Assembly (NCBI GenBank): GCA_022508985.1 | Contig: JAFLUA010000012.1 | Coordinates: 1 to 53,177, forward strand | Direction of reading: 5' to 3' | DNA: 53,177 nucleotides | Source: Muribaculaceae bacterium | GTDB taxonomy: Bacteria; Bacteroidota; Bacteroidia; Bacteroidales; Muribaculaceae | In this document: one piece after another, positions 42,177 through 51,824 of the stretch | Layout of the letters: each line of letters opens with the position of its first letter | Numbering within the stretch: the first letter of the stretch is position 1 | Translations under genes and position numbers: made by a program | The notes under the pieces: model-generated | Seen by the model: the letters and a program-made list of their open reading frames with translations, nothing else | Database searches by the model: none | What the model was told of the DNA's origin: nothing

Positions 42177-43613
42177 TCAACGGAGCCAATCGGCAGGGTT
42201 CAACTTATCTTTCTCGTGTCTTACCTCGAAATGCAGGCGTGTGCGATTATCGTCGGCCGGGTCGGAATAAATTGTTCCTAACGACTGGCCCGCTTTCACG
42301 CTCTGTCCTTTTCTAACATCAAGTTTAGAGATGCCGGCATATACCGTTAGATATTCGCCATGGCGGATTAAGACAACATTATGATATCCTTCCATGACAA
42401 TAACCATCGACACGACGCCTGGATAAACAGCAACGGCCGAAGCGCCCTGCACAGTTTCGATGTCGATGCCATTGTTTTGCACCTCAACTTTCGATAGCGC
42501 CTCGTGCGCATGGCGGCCAAAATCGCTCACTATAATAGCGCTTGCGTTGACAGGCATTCTGAGTTTCCCTTTAGCCGAAGCGAAATCATCGCCCGAAGGA
42601 GATACTTCGGTAGGCTCCGGCTGTATGGGTTCGATTTGGGGCTGCGGCTGTGATGCTGGGGCGGGAGTCGTTGGCTCGGGAGTGTCTTTCTTCTTTGACT
42701 CCTTAGTAGGTTTTTTCTTATCTTTTTTTGAAGATTTTTTCTTGTCGGAATCAGCTTTCTTTTTAGCATCCTCCGCCGCTTTTTGTTTAGCCTCTTCGTC
42801 GGCTTTTCGTTTAGCTTCTTGAGCAGCTTTGCGTTTTTCTTCCTCAATAGCCTTCTTACGTGCCTCCTCGGCAGCCTTCTTTGCTTCGGCTTCAATTATT
42901 CGGTCGAGCTCTTTATCGAGAATCTGGGCCTGCTTCTGCTGCTCGGATAGCACTTTCTCGAGCTGTTTACCCTGCTTGCGCAAACGCGAAATGATAACAT
43001 CGGCTTCGAGTCGTTGCCTCTCCAACGATAATTTCTCACTTTCCAGCGATGCAATATCGCGTGCCAGCGATGCTTTTATCGAATCCAACTCCTCTCTCTT
43101 CTTTTCGAGCAAGGTTGATGTTGCTTTTAATTCGCGTGCCTTTTCGGTTTCCCATCGGCCCAACTCTCTCAGATACCTGATTCTTTTTCTGGCCTCAGAA
43201 AAAGAACGCGAGGAAAATATAAAAGAAATATTCGATGCTACTTGGCGCTGACGCCTAATCGTTCTCAATGAAGATGCATACGATTCCTGCAAATTATCAA
43301 CACGACTTTGTATCGTCTCAACACTGTCAGTCAACACTTTAACACGTTTTGTTATAGAGTCGGCGCGATGAGTCAAAGTCTTTATCTGATTATCGCTTTT
43401 GAGGATATTGGCTTCAACAGTCTGCAATTTAGCGGCCTGCCGTTTAGTGTCGGCAAGATTATCTTTAATTTTTGATTGAGTACGCTCTATTTTCTTTGCA
43501 TTCTCGCGTTTCTCTTGCCTCACCGTCCTAGAAGAGCGTTGCGCAAAGGCATCCTCGTGACCTATAAGAAGGGCAAGAGCTGCAAAGAATATTATTAAAA
43601 TGCGACGACTCAT
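42177..43613 (-). CDS. envC: EnvC-like murein hydrolase activator
   Basis: 478 residues from the ATG at 43611-43613; a TTG one codon earlier is unlikely. Signal peptide at the N-terminus (IIFFAALALLIGHEDAFAQ), then a long coiled coil (residues about 25-240) rich in Lys/Glu/Arg, a very Lys-rich stretch (AEEAKQKAAEDAKKKADSDKK), a Pro-rich linker (PEPTTPAPASQPQPQIEPIQPEP), and a LytM domain at about 350-478. The first metal motif is degenerate (NNGIDIE instead of HxGxD) though RLHFEV remains. This is the EnvC pattern: a non-catalytic activator of amidases at division. The long Lys/Ala run in 42.7-42.9 kb makes the DNA unusual. Its neighbours (DUF4292, TPR) are often beside envC in Bacteroidetes. 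Confidence 0.92.
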   Translation of the reverse strand: MSRRILIIFFAALALLIGHEDAFAQRSSRTVRQEKRENAKKIERTQSKIKDNLADTKRQAAKLQTVEANILKSDNQIKTLTHRADSITKRVKVLTDSVETIQSRVDNLQESYASSLRTIRRQRQVASNISFIFSSRSFSEARKRIRYLRELGRWETEKARELKATSTLLEKKREELDSIKASLARDIASLESEKLSLERQRLEADVIISRLRKQGKQLEKVLSEQQKQAQILDKELDRIIEAEAKKAAEEARKKAIEEEKRKAAQEAKRKADEEAKQKAAEDAKKKADSDKKKSSKKDKKKPTKESKKKDTPEPTTPAPASQPQPQIEPIQPEPTEVSPSGDDFASAKGKLRMPVNASAIIVSDFGRHAHEALSKVEVQNNGIDIETVQGASAVAVYPGVVSMVIVMEGYHNVVLIRHGEYLTVYAGISKLDVRKGQSVKAGQSLGTIYSDPADDNRTRLHFEVRHEKDKLNPADWLR

Positions 43614-43620
43614 CAATTAA

Positions 43621-44535
43621 TCACATTCTGTTGTTAAGGAGTTTCAAAAGTTGCTCGGTCGACAATATGCGCGTGCCAGTCGAAATCTTCATTTTATTAG
43701 CAGTCGCCCCCGAGTTCCATAAAGCTTTGGAATATGTAGATGCAATAACAAGATCTATTTTGTGTTTTTTCACACTCCCTTCAAGTTGCATTTTAGCGGC
43801 AATCTTACCTGCCGGCGATATTTCAGATTGAGCAAAAGTACACTCCACGGTAGTCTCTCCGGCCTTGACATTCAGAGCAAAGACCTGAGGCATGGCTTCG
43901 ACCTCCGCGCGTGGGGCAGCCGCCGTAAAATACCATTCTGCCAGCGTCGTATTTATGCGTGGAGACATGTTAAATATAAACAAACCGTCGTTGGCGGGCT
44001 CGGTGACTTCTAATAAATCGAATAGCGAAATATCATCGGCCGACAAAGTACCCGCACCGGGATAAAATGCCTGGCCCAAAAGGAGTGACTGAATATCGCA
44101 TAAGCTTAGGCCTGACGCAGCTGAAAAGCGCTCGAAAGACTCTGCATAGCATATCCCCATAGGTTTTGAAAGGAAAAAGACAGAATCGGTGTCGATATAA
44201 ACACTTGCAGCCTCTACGATAAACATCTTGAATGTCATCGAGATAGCTTTCCCATACACCATTGTCATCGTTCCCGAAAGAGATACACTTTTAGGAGCCG
44301 ACATAGTCAATTTTACAGGAACTGTAACATCAGTCCATGGGACGTACGACTGTGTCATCTTCACATAATCATCCGGCAAAGAATGCATCTGAGCCGGTTG
44401 ATTATCTGAGGCACCAACACCATGTTCATACACTCGCGATGCATCTTTTGCTGTTTTACAAGCATTTAGGCTAAGCAGCAGTAATGCAGAAAGGAAGATA
44501 GCCGATATTTTATTATGTGAAGAAATCATAGTCAT
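43621..44535 (-). CDS. DUF4292 lipoprotein
   Basis: 304 residues. Lipobox L23-N-A-C26 (LSLNACKTAK). The ATG overlaps the stop of the TPR gene by four bases (ATGA), so translation is coupled. The rest is beta-rich, with VTVPVKLTMSAPKSVSLSGTMTMVYGKAISMTFKMF and FFLSKPMGICYAE, the pattern of DUF4292, a Bacteroidetes family with a LolB/LolA-like fold proposed to act in outer-membrane lipoprotein or lipid handling. The family has no proven function. It is 4 bases from the envC start. Confidence 0.82.
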   Translation of the reverse strand: MTMISSHNKISAIFLSALLLLSLNACKTAKDASRVYEHGVGASDNQPAQMHSLPDDYVKMTQSYVPWTDVTVPVKLTMSAPKSVSLSGTMTMVYGKAISMTFKMFIVEAASVYIDTDSVFFLSKPMGICYAESFERFSAASGLSLCDIQSLLLGQAFYPGAGTLSADDISLFDLLEVTEPANDGLFIFNMSPRINTTLAEWYFTAAAPRAEVEAMPQVFALNVKAGETTVECTFAQSEISPAGKIAAKMQLEGSVKKHKIDLVIASTYSKALWNSGATANKMKISTGTRILSTEQLLKLLNNRM

Positions 44536-46331
44536 TCAAAAAAGATAGTTTTATGCTCTACTTTCTTACGGAGCAAAGAATTACCAGCATCAAGAGTCAA
44601 AGCTTTACGCCAGAAATCAAGGGCGAGTTGATGCTCTCCATTCATAAAATAGATGTCTCCTGCGTGGTCGTATATTTCAGACGAGATATCCTCGCTCAAG
44701 TCGTCTTTTTCCACGAAGCTATCTTGAGTGAAAGAACCATATACGACCAGAGCCCTATCGATTATCTCTTTAGCCTTACGATAATCTTTTTTCTTAAAAA
44801 ACACCCAAGCATAAGTGTCGATATAAGTAATATTATCGGGCTCGGCGGCTGTTGCCATTGCAGAATATCTTTCGGCCTTATCAAGGTCGATATTTGAGAG
44901 CGACATATAATAGGCGCAATTATTCATTGCCATATAATTTTCGGCATCGTATTCTATTGCAGACGAATATGCATTAAAAGCCTCTTCTTTTTTGCCTAAT
45001 TTATACAGGATATCGCCTCGTGTAGCATATACCGATGACACTCTATCTAATCTCAGGCCTTCAACATTGATGCTGTCGAGCATCGCAAGAGCCTCTACGG
45101 CATCGCCTTCGGCCTCTAAAGCCATTGCACCCATTATATAAAAGAGGAAATCGCCGGGATATAACTTCACAGCTTTTCTTGCTGTAGCTATAATGTCGTT
45201 GTTGCGTCGTAAATTAGAATAAACTGATATCAGATTCTCCCACATACCGTGATTATCAGGGTGTAGGTCGAGCGAATAAGAAAACTGCTCAGCCGCCGCA
45301 TCCATCTCTCCCACAGTAGCTTTATAAGCTCCATACAAACCGTGTAGCTCTGCTTCGCCGGGATTAATTTCTTGCATTGTTTCAAACATCTGCTCAATTC
45401 TTGGTCGTTGCAGAGAGTCGGTATAAAGATTTGACACATAATCGGTAAGCAGGCTCATTTTCTCGGGGAAATCAATCGATTGCGACTGCAAAGCGAGAAA
45501 TACCTCCCTGTCGAAGGCCACGCTATCGCCACGGTGGTTAAAGAACTCGGCCCGGGCCAGATTTACCGCGCCATCATAAGGGTCGATAGATCCGGCTCTG
45601 TCAAAATAGAACAAAGCAGAATCGGGTTTGTTGATAGCTTCAAAGATGCGCCCTACAAATATACTCGTTTCAACATCTGCAGGAGCCGATTGTGCCAATC
45701 GCCCGAGGTCGCGCACTATCGAAGTGGTATCGTTACGAAGCATATAGGCCCTCATTTTTCTTATCATCAAGGGCACAGTCGGGCCGACAGCGTTCTCAAG
45801 CCTGTTTAATATAGCCACAGAACGATTATAATCTGCAGTATCGAGTGATACTGAATAACGCGCAAGCAGGGAGTATGCCAGATTCAGTGCCGGGTCGGTG
45901 CGCGATGGCATAAGGCTATCGAGAGTCTCCCATATGTGAATCAAGTCGTCATGCCGCCCCATATAAGAAGCGACAGAATTGAAAGTCTGGGAGTTATGGT
46001 CGACAGTAGGGTCTACCTCGAATCGATTGGCAATGGCCGAATATGCGTCTTCGCGCATCAGAGAGTCAGCCGTCGGCATCGTTATGGTTATTTCGGCAAG
46101 ATTTCCATTGATGAATGGGTCGTCGGGATTTAGCTGTTTAGCTCGGCGCAGCAGCATATAATAGTCGTCGATACGATTTTCTTCATACGCGCTAACGGCT
46201 TCGAGATAAATATACTCCGCCTTTTCAATATTTTCGGCTGTGGAGTAATGTTTTTTTTCAGGTCGTGCCACACCAACGAGTGCCGTGAGGATAAACACGG
46301 CAAACAATATCAATATGTGCAGACGTCTCAC
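44532..46331 (-). CDS. Secreted or periplasmic TPR protein
   Basis: 599 residues; start codon is GTG. Signal peptide RLHILILFAVFILTALVGVA. The body is tetratricopeptide repeats (for example SVYATRGDILYKLGKKEEAFNAYSSAI; EAELHGLYGAYKATVGEMDAAAEQF), about 10-12 in all, for protein binding. No catalytic motif. It sits between dut (24 bases) and the DUF4292 gene (coupled). Likely scaffold for envelope assembly, inferred from neighbours. Confidence 0.88.
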   Translation of the reverse strand: MRRLHILILFAVFILTALVGVARPEKKHYSTAENIEKAEYIYLEAVSAYEENRIDDYYMLLRRAKQLNPDDPFINGNLAEITITMPTADSLMREDAYSAIANRFEVDPTVDHNSQTFNSVASYMGRHDDLIHIWETLDSLMPSRTDPALNLAYSLLARYSVSLDTADYNRSVAILNRLENAVGPTVPLMIRKMRAYMLRNDTTSIVRDLGRLAQSAPADVETSIFVGRIFEAINKPDSALFYFDRAGSIDPYDGAVNLARAEFFNHRGDSVAFDREVFLALQSQSIDFPEKMSLLTDYVSNLYTDSLQRPRIEQMFETMQEINPGEAELHGLYGAYKATVGEMDAAAEQFSYSLDLHPDNHGMWENLISVYSNLRRNNDIIATARKAVKLYPGDFLFYIMGAMALEAEGDAVEALAMLDSINVEGLRLDRVSSVYATRGDILYKLGKKEEAFNAYSSAIEYDAENYMAMNNCAYYMSLSNIDLDKAERYSAMATAAEPDNITYIDTYAWVFFKKKDYRKAKEIIDRALVVYGSFTQDSFVEKDDLSEDISSEIYDHAGDIYFMNGEHQLALDFWRKALTLDAGNSLLRKKVEHKTIFFE

Positions 46332-46355
46332 TAAGTGATAATTGGTAAAACCTAA

Positions 46356-46793
46356 TTATTTCACGCCGGAGTGACCAAAACCGCCGGCCCCCCTTTCAGA
46401 GTCATTAAGGTCGGAGCACTGTTCCCATTCAACATGCTCATAACGAGCCACTACCATTTGGCATATACGGTCGCCACGTTCTACAGTAAAAGGCTCATCG
46501 GAATGGTTGATAAGAATCACCCCAATCTCACCGCGATAGTCGGCATCGATAGTACCGGGCGAATTGAGGAGCGTTATTCCACTACGAATAGCCAAACCAC
46601 TACGCGGTCTTAATTGCATTTCGTAGCCAGCAGGGAGCTCTACCTTCAAACCGGTGGGTATCAAAGTTCTTTCGCCCGGTTGTATCACAACAGGAGCGTC
46701 AACAGCGGCTCTCAAATCCATTCCTGCCGCTTGAGGCGTTGCATACGAAGGGAGATCGAAACCGGAGTTGTTTATTATCTTAACTATTGGCAT
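46356..46793 (-). CDS. dut: dUTP diphosphatase
   Basis: 145 residues, normal trimeric dUTPase length. All five motifs are visible: AGMDLRAAV (I), [11 protein letters not shown] (II), [17 protein letters not shown] (III, catalytic Asp), [10 protein letters not shown] (IV) and [10 protein letters not shown] (V, C-terminal, closes on the substrate). It keeps uracil out of DNA and makes dUMP for thymidylate synthesis. It follows the CTD-only gene by 6 bases and shares the metG operon. Confidence 0.98.
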   Translation of the reverse strand: MPIVKIINNSGFDLPSYATPQAAGMDLRAAVDAPVVIQPGERTLIPTGLKVELPAGYEMQLRPRSGLAIRSGITLLNSPGTIDADYRGEIGVILINHSDEPFTVERGDRICQMVVARYEHVEWEQCSDLNDSERGAGGFGHSGVK

Positions 46794-46799
46794 ATTATG

Positions 46800-47162
46800 T
46801 TAGAAATTTATTCTCTTAGTAGCGCCGGCACCCTTTAATATGTATATACCACGTTGAGAGAGCGTTAGGCGCACCGTTCCCGGCTGTAACGTTTTACTCG
46901 TTACCAATTGACCGAGAATAGTGAATACTTCTACTTTTACAGGCGCATCAACGGTGATATATACAAAGCCATCTCTCACCACAATCTCAAGCCTGTTTTG
47001 CGTCATGTCTTGCGACAAGGCTTCTGCTACAGAATCGGTCGTTGTTACTATTTCCCATACAGGAGCTTTTGCCGATGCCGACAATGCCGGTGAATGAGCC
47101 ACTGCAGCAATCAGAACTACAGTTGCGAGCAAAAGACGCGTATATTTTGTGATGCGTGGCAT
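46800..47162 (-). CDS. CTD-only small secreted protein (signal peptide plus T9SS-like C-terminal domain)
   Basis: 120 residues. Residues 1-30 are a signal peptide (LLLATVVLIAAVAHSPALSA). About 30 residues of linker follow, then a 60-residue beta domain: RDGFVYITVDAPVKVEVFTILGQ, LQPGTVRLTLSQRG, IYILKGAGATKRINF. The motif order (VxVFxxxGQ, then P-G-T, then RGIYI) is that of type A T9SS sorting domains. There is no cargo domain in front. It could be an assembly factor, decoy or non-T9SS protein that keeps the fold. It lies between ansA (17 bases) and dut (6 bases). Confidence 0.75.
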   Translation of the reverse strand: MPRITKYTRLLLATVVLIAAVAHSPALSASAKAPVWEIVTTTDSVAEALSQDMTQNRLEIVVRDGFVYITVDAPVKVEVFTILGQLVTSKTLQPGTVRLTLSQRGIYILKGAGATKRINF

Positions 47163-47179
47163 ACTCTCTTAGTTCGCTG

Positions 47180-48220
47180 TTATATAGTTAATTCTCCGGC
47201 GATGGGTATTGAAAGTCGTCGTTCTACTTCTTCTTTATCGATACCAAGGCCGAAGAGGAACATCATTTTCGTAATCGCCGCCTCGAATGTCATATCATGG
47301 CCAGAAATAACACCGGCAGCCGCAAGATAGTCGCCACCCATATATCGGTTTGTTCTTACGGCACCATTCACACATTGCGTAATATTTAGTATAACGACAC
47401 CACGGCTAATAGCCTCCTTTATAGCATCGATAAACCATTTTTTAGTAGGACCGTTACCGGCGCCGTAGGTACGCAACACTACACCTTTAACGCCGGGTGT
47501 AGCCAACAGATAACGAAAAACGTCTTCATTGAGGCCGGGGAACAAATCGATAGATATAACGTGCGTGTCGAAGGTGTAGTTTGCTTCCAGTGGCAGCTCC
47601 TGCTCTATTTTAGCCAAAGCGTCGCGGTCGAATGTTATACCAAGGCCTATTTTTGCCAGCTCGGGATAATTAGAACTTTTGAAAGCATTGAAATTATCGG
47701 CACTGCGTTTTGTTGAGCGATTTCCACGCCAAAGATAATTTTCAAAAAGGATAGCAACTTCTCGCACCGTAGGAGTGCCGTCATCATTTCTATCGGCAGC
47801 AATCTGCAATGCTGTAATAAGGTTTTCTTCACCATCGGTTCTTACCTCACCGATAGGTAATTGCGAACCGGTGATAATGACGGGTTTTGCAAGATTACCA
47901 AGCATAAACGATAGTGCCGATGCCGTATATGCCATTGTATCGGTGCCATGAAGCACCACAAAACCATCGTAGCGGTCATAGTTTTCCACAATACTGCGGG
48001 CAATCTGCTGCCAATGCGAGATATTCATATCCGATGAATCAATCGGCGGGTTGAACTGGATATTATCTATCTCATAATCGAGCATTTTAACTTTCGGCAC
48101 ATTTTCCATAAGATGCGTAAAATCGAAAGGCTTAAGAGACTTAGTCTTAGCATCTTCAATCATACCGATAGTACCTCCGGTGTAAACTATGAGAATACGA
48201 GGTTTCATCCTTTCATGCAT
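47180..48220 (-). CDS. ansA: L-asparaginase, cytoplasmic type I
   Basis: 346 residues. It hydrolyses asparagine to aspartate and ammonia. Catalytic Thr in VYTGGTIGMIED and the second Thr-Asp pair in LHGTDTMAYTASALSFML; KPVIITGSQLPIGEVRTDGEEN (substrate and tetramer interface) and GVVLRTYGAGNGP follow. No signal peptide, so type I. The ATG at 48220 is 2 bases after the metG stop; an alternative ATG four codons on (48208) is possible. Cotranscribed with metG. Confidence 0.95.
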   Translation of the reverse strand: MHERMKPRILIVYTGGTIGMIEDAKTKSLKPFDFTHLMENVPKVKMLDYEIDNIQFNPPIDSSDMNISHWQQIARSIVENYDRYDGFVVLHGTDTMAYTASALSFMLGNLAKPVIITGSQLPIGEVRTDGEENLITALQIAADRNDDGTPTVREVAILFENYLWRGNRSTKRSADNFNAFKSSNYPELAKIGLGITFDRDALAKIEQELPLEANYTFDTHVISIDLFPGLNEDVFRYLLATPGVKGVVLRTYGAGNGPTKKWFIDAIKEAISRGVVILNITQCVNGAVRTNRYMGGDYLAAAGVISGHDMTFEAAITKMMFLFGLGIDKEEVERRLSIPIAGELTI

Positions 48221-48222
48221 AA

Positions 48223-50268
48223 TTATTTAACTTGAGCGCCAGGTGTTGCTTGCGCCGAAGGACCAACGACAACTAAGGAGCCATCGGCATTCAAAGCCGA
48301 CAATATCATGCCCTGCGACACCACACCGCGTATTTTTGCCGGTGCGAGATTGGCAATAAACACTACTTGCTTTCCAAGCAGCTGCTGTGGTTTGTAGTGC
48401 TCTGCTATACCCGATACTATCACTCTTTTTTCGGGCGTGCCATCGTCGATAACGAAACGCAACAATTTGTTGGCTTTAGGCACAGCTTCGCACTCTATAA
48501 CGGTGCCGACACGAAGGTCGAGACGTGCAAAATCATCAATTTTTATTTCCGGAGCCACCGGAGCCGGGGTGAAGGCATCGACCACATTTTGCTTTTTAAT
48601 TGCTTCGAGGCGATCTGTTTGGGCTTTTATAGCCTCGTCGTCGATTTTTTCAAAAAGCAACTCTGGCTGACCGAGCACTGTTTCGGGCGCTACGACATTA
48701 TCGCGTGCGATAAGGCTCCACGACAGTTTAAAATCGCCCAATATAGCGGCCAAACGCTTGCTCATAAACGGCATAAATGGCTCCATAACAATTGCTATCG
48801 AAGCACATATCTGTGCACACACATACATTATGGTCTTAACTCGCTCCGAATCGGTCTTGGCAACTTTCCAAGGCTCGCAATCTTGCAGATACTTATTACC
48901 AAGTCGCGCAAACGCCATAGCATCTTTCAAGGCCTCGCGGAAGTGGAATGTTTCAAGATTTTCGGTTAGCGAGGTGCGAAGGCTATCCATTTCGGCAAAA
49001 GCATCCTTATCGACCTGCTGATAAGCGCCTGGCGTAGGCACCGCCCCGTTGTAATATTTATGGGTGAGGACAACAACGCGGTTAATGAAATTACCAAGAA
49101 TTGCAACAAGCTCATTGTTGTTGCGCGCTTGGAAGTCGCGCCACGTGAAATCGTTGTCTTTTGTTTCAGGGGCGTTGGCCGTCAACACATAACGGAGCAC
49201 ATCTTGCTTACCGGGGAAATCGACGAGATACTCATGGAGCCACACAGCCCAGTTGCGTGACGTTGATATTTTATCTCCCTCAAGATTGAGGAATTCATTT
49301 GCCGGCACGTTATCGGGCAGTTGGAAGTTGTCGCCGTATGCCATCAACATTGATGGGAAAACAATGCAATGGAAAACGATATTGTCTTTCCCTATAAAAT
49401 TAATGATACGCGTTTCGGGGTCTTTCCACCACGTTTCCCAAGTGTCGGGCAATAGTTCTTTTGTATTTGAAATATATCCAATCGGCGCGTCAAACCACAC
49501 ATACAGCACTTTGCCTTCGGCTCCTTCAACGGGCACGGGGACGCCCCACGACAGGTCGCGCGACACGGCACGTGGCTGAAGCCCCATGTCGAGCCATGAT
49601 TTGCATTGACCGTAGACATTCGATTTCCATTCTTTGTGTCCGTCGAGAATCCAGTGGCGCAAAGTAGGTTCCCACTTGTCGAGAGGCAAATACCAATGTT
49701 TTGTAGGCCGGAGCTCGGGTGTGGCTCCGGTGATTGTCGACTTGGGGTTTATAAGGTCGGTGGCATTTAACGACGTGCCACAGGCCTCGCACTGGTCGCC
49801 ATAAGCTGCCGGATGGTGGCAGTGAGGGCACTCGCCGGTAACGTATCTGTCGGCCAGAAACTGCTTTGCCTCCGGGTCGTAGAGTTGTTCCGAACTTTTT
49901 TCGACGAATTCACCTTTGTCGTAGAGGCGACGGAAAAACTCCGAAGCGGTCTCGTGGTGCACTTTCGATGTCGTGCGAGAATAAATATCGAAAGAAATAC
50001 CAAGTTCTTCAAACGATTTCTTTATCAGGGCATGATAGCGGTCGACTATATCTTGTGGCGTAACGCCCTCTTTTCGTGCTTTTAATGTAATAGGCACTCC
50101 ATGTTCATCGCTACCGCCGATGAAAGTGACGGGGCGCCCGGCAAGACGCAGATAGCGAGCATAAATGTCGGCCGGCACGTAAACACCGGCAAGGTGGCCT
50201 ATATGAACCGGCCCATTGGTGTAAGGCAGGGCCGATGTTATCAATGTGCGTTTATATTCTTTGCTCAT
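48223..50268 (-). CDS. metG: Methionyl-tRNA synthetase with C-terminal tRNA-binding domain
   Basis: 681 residues. Class I motifs: HIGH at 22-25 ([10 protein letters not shown]) and the KMSKS variant KISTS in [14 protein letters not shown]. The zinc knuckle has two CxxC pairs ([11 protein letters not shown] and CEACGTSL). The anticodon-binding helical domain follows, then a C-terminal EMAPII/OB-fold ([21 protein letters not shown]) that increases tRNA affinity and dimerises. It charges tRNA-Met. First gene of a run of eight same-strand genes. Confidence 0.98.
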   Translation of the reverse strand: MSKEYKRTLITSALPYTNGPVHIGHLAGVYVPADIYARYLRLAGRPVTFIGGSDEHGVPITLKARKEGVTPQDIVDRYHALIKKSFEELGISFDIYSRTTSKVHHETASEFFRRLYDKGEFVEKSSEQLYDPEAKQFLADRYVTGECPHCHHPAAYGDQCEACGTSLNATDLINPKSTITGATPELRPTKHWYLPLDKWEPTLRHWILDGHKEWKSNVYGQCKSWLDMGLQPRAVSRDLSWGVPVPVEGAEGKVLYVWFDAPIGYISNTKELLPDTWETWWKDPETRIINFIGKDNIVFHCIVFPSMLMAYGDNFQLPDNVPANEFLNLEGDKISTSRNWAVWLHEYLVDFPGKQDVLRYVLTANAPETKDNDFTWRDFQARNNNELVAILGNFINRVVVLTHKYYNGAVPTPGAYQQVDKDAFAEMDSLRTSLTENLETFHFREALKDAMAFARLGNKYLQDCEPWKVAKTDSERVKTIMYVCAQICASIAIVMEPFMPFMSKRLAAILGDFKLSWSLIARDNVVAPETVLGQPELLFEKIDDEAIKAQTDRLEAIKKQNVVDAFTPAPVAPEIKIDDFARLDLRVGTVIECEAVPKANKLLRFVIDDGTPEKRVIVSGIAEHYKPQQLLGKQVVFIANLAPAKIRGVVSQGMILSALNADGSLVVVGPSAQATPGAQVK

Positions 50269-50312
50269 ATCAATTGTATACAGGGCATTTTTGCCTAAAT
50301 TATTTTGAATTG

Positions 50313-50320
50313 CAAATGTA
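50313..50320 (-). promoter_or_regulatory. -7 box TACATTTG for the metG operon
   Basis: Minus-strand TACATTTG, leader about 38 bases to the metG ATG at 50268. No clear -33 element. Confidence 0.5.
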
Positions 50321-50423
50321 GCAAAAATTTGTCATCTACCCAAGGTTTAAGCGCTTCTGTAGTAAAAAAAATAACGATATAAATTGCAAGCGACGAGCGC
50401 TTCTCCACTATATGCACACAGCA

Positions 50424-50463
50424 AGAGGGTGCTTCAAAATCATATAATTTTGAGACACCCTCT
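50424..50463 (-). terminator. Hairpin after ald
   Basis: AGAGGGTGCTTCAAAAT and ATTTTGAGACACCCTCT form a 17-position stem with two adjacent mismatches and a 6-base loop. It lies between the ald stop and the metG promoter, separating the two transcription units. Confidence 0.7.
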
Positions 50464-50513
50464 ACGATTATTTTACTTGGCAAGCATTGCGGCTTGCTAA
50501 ACGAGTTGCAATA

Positions 50514-51620
50514 TTAAAGCTCGAGAGCTTTGTAGGGAAGGTTGAAGAGGTCGGCAACGGGTTTGAATGTGAGAACGCCGTCGACAACGTTAACGCCTTC
50601 AGCAAGACCTTTGTCGGCTTTGCATGCTTCTTTCCAACCCTTATCGGCAAGGCGAAGAGCATAGGGAAGAGTAGCGTTTGTAAGCGCGAGAGTCGAAGTG
50701 TAAGGCACAGCACCGGGAATATTAGCAACAGCATAGTGAACAACACCGTCGATAGTGTAAACGGGTTCGCTGTGTGTTGTCGGGTGCGATGTTTCGAAGC
50801 AACCGCCCTGGTCGATAGCAACGTCAACGAGCACTGTTCCGGGCTTGATGAGCTTGAGCATATCTTTTGTTACAAGATAGGGAGTTTTAGCACCGGGGAT
50901 AAGAACAGAACCGATTACGAGGTCGGCTTCAGCAAGTTCTTTTTCGATATTGTGTGTTGAAGAATAAAGAGTCTTAACGTTCTTCGGCATCACGTCGGCT
51001 ACATAGCGGAGTGTCTGAAGTGAAATATCGGTGATGGTAACATCGGCACCCAGACCGGCAGCCATCAGGGCAGCGTTACGACCAACAACACCAGCGCCAA
51101 GAATGAGGACTTTAGCGGGTTTTACGCCCGGAACGCCACCGAGGAGAATACCTTTGCCACCTTGAGGACGCTCGAGGAAGCGTGCGCCTTCTTGAATAGA
51201 CATTCTACCGGCAACTTCGCTCATCGGAACGAGGAGGGGGAGACGGCCTTCGCGGTCGCGTACTGTTTCGTAAGCAATACAAGTTGCGCCCGATGCGAGC
51301 ATAGCGTCGGTGAGAGCGCGTTCGCTTGCGAAGTGGAAATATGTAAAGAGCAGCTGACCTTTCTTAACTAAAGAATATTCTTCTTCGATCGGTTCTTTTA
51401 CTTTTACAATCATTTCGGCAATGTTGTAAACGTCAGCAATAGTAGGAAGCATTTTAGCTCCGGCTGCGATATATTCTTCATCGCTGAAACCGCTACCGAT
51501 ACCGGCAGTCTGCTGAACATACACTGTGTGACCGTGTTTAACGAATTCTTTAACACCGGCAGGAGTTACGCCGACACGATTTTCGTTGTTTTTGATTTCT
51601 TTGGGTACTCCGATAATCAT
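50514..51620 (-). CDS. ald: Alanine dehydrogenase
   Basis: 368 residues. It catalyses NAD-dependent oxidation of alanine to pyruvate and ammonia, or the reverse. N-terminal substrate domain: [20 protein letters not shown] (Arg binds the carboxylate), [10 protein letters not shown] with the substrate Lys, and [12 protein letters not shown] with catalytic His. NAD-binding Rossmann loop [21 protein letters not shown] at about 172-192. C-terminal [15 protein letters not shown] is a family hallmark with active-site Asp. It is monocistronic, with its own promoter box and terminator. Confidence 0.96.
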   Translation of the reverse strand: MIIGVPKEIKNNENRVGVTPAGVKEFVKHGHTVYVQQTAGIGSGFSDEEYIAAGAKMLPTIADVYNIAEMIVKVKEPIEEEYSLVKKGQLLFTYFHFASERALTDAMLASGATCIAYETVRDREGRLPLLVPMSEVAGRMSIQEGARFLERPQGGKGILLGGVPGVKPAKVLILGAGVVGRNAALMAAGLGADVTITDISLQTLRYVADVMPKNVKTLYSSTHNIEKELAEADLVIGSVLIPGAKTPYLVTKDMLKLIKPGTVLVDVAIDQGGCFETSHPTTHSEPVYTIDGVVHYAVANIPGAVPYTSTLALTNATLPYALRLADKGWKEACKADKGLAEGVNVVDGVLTFKPVADLFNLPYKALEL

Positions 51621-51681
51621 AGTTTTTACGATTTAAGATTTATGAGTTATGTTTTCGTGTTATGTTTTAATTTTAACCGCG

Positions 51682-51689
51682 CAAATTTA
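51682..51689 (-). promoter_or_regulatory. -7 box TAAATTTG for ald
   Basis: Minus-strand TAAATTTG, leader about 55 bases. A second, imperfect CAAATTTTA lies beside it on the plus strand. Confidence 0.5.
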
Positions 51690-51770
51690 GGCAAATTTTA
51701 ATAATGTTGTGTAGGGTTTCGTCATTTTTTTTGCGATGAAATGCAACTTTTTTCAAAAGGGCAACGAGAG

Positions 51771-51802
51771 GTTGTCGGTTTGCGTTTTTTTGAGTAAGTT
51801 TG
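51771..51802 (+). promoter_or_regulatory. Promoter of the glycosyltransferase gene
   Basis: GTTG at 51771-51774, 20-base spacer, TAAGTTTG at 51795-51802. Predicted leader is about 16 bases to the ATG at 51825. Confidence 0.65.
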
Positions 51803-51824
51803 CACCTCGAAACAGGAAGAGAAA

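Noticed and set aside
48367-48969. 200-codon plus-strand frame opposite metG
   Set aside because: Overlaps the conserved C-terminal half of metG and has no recognisable similarity.
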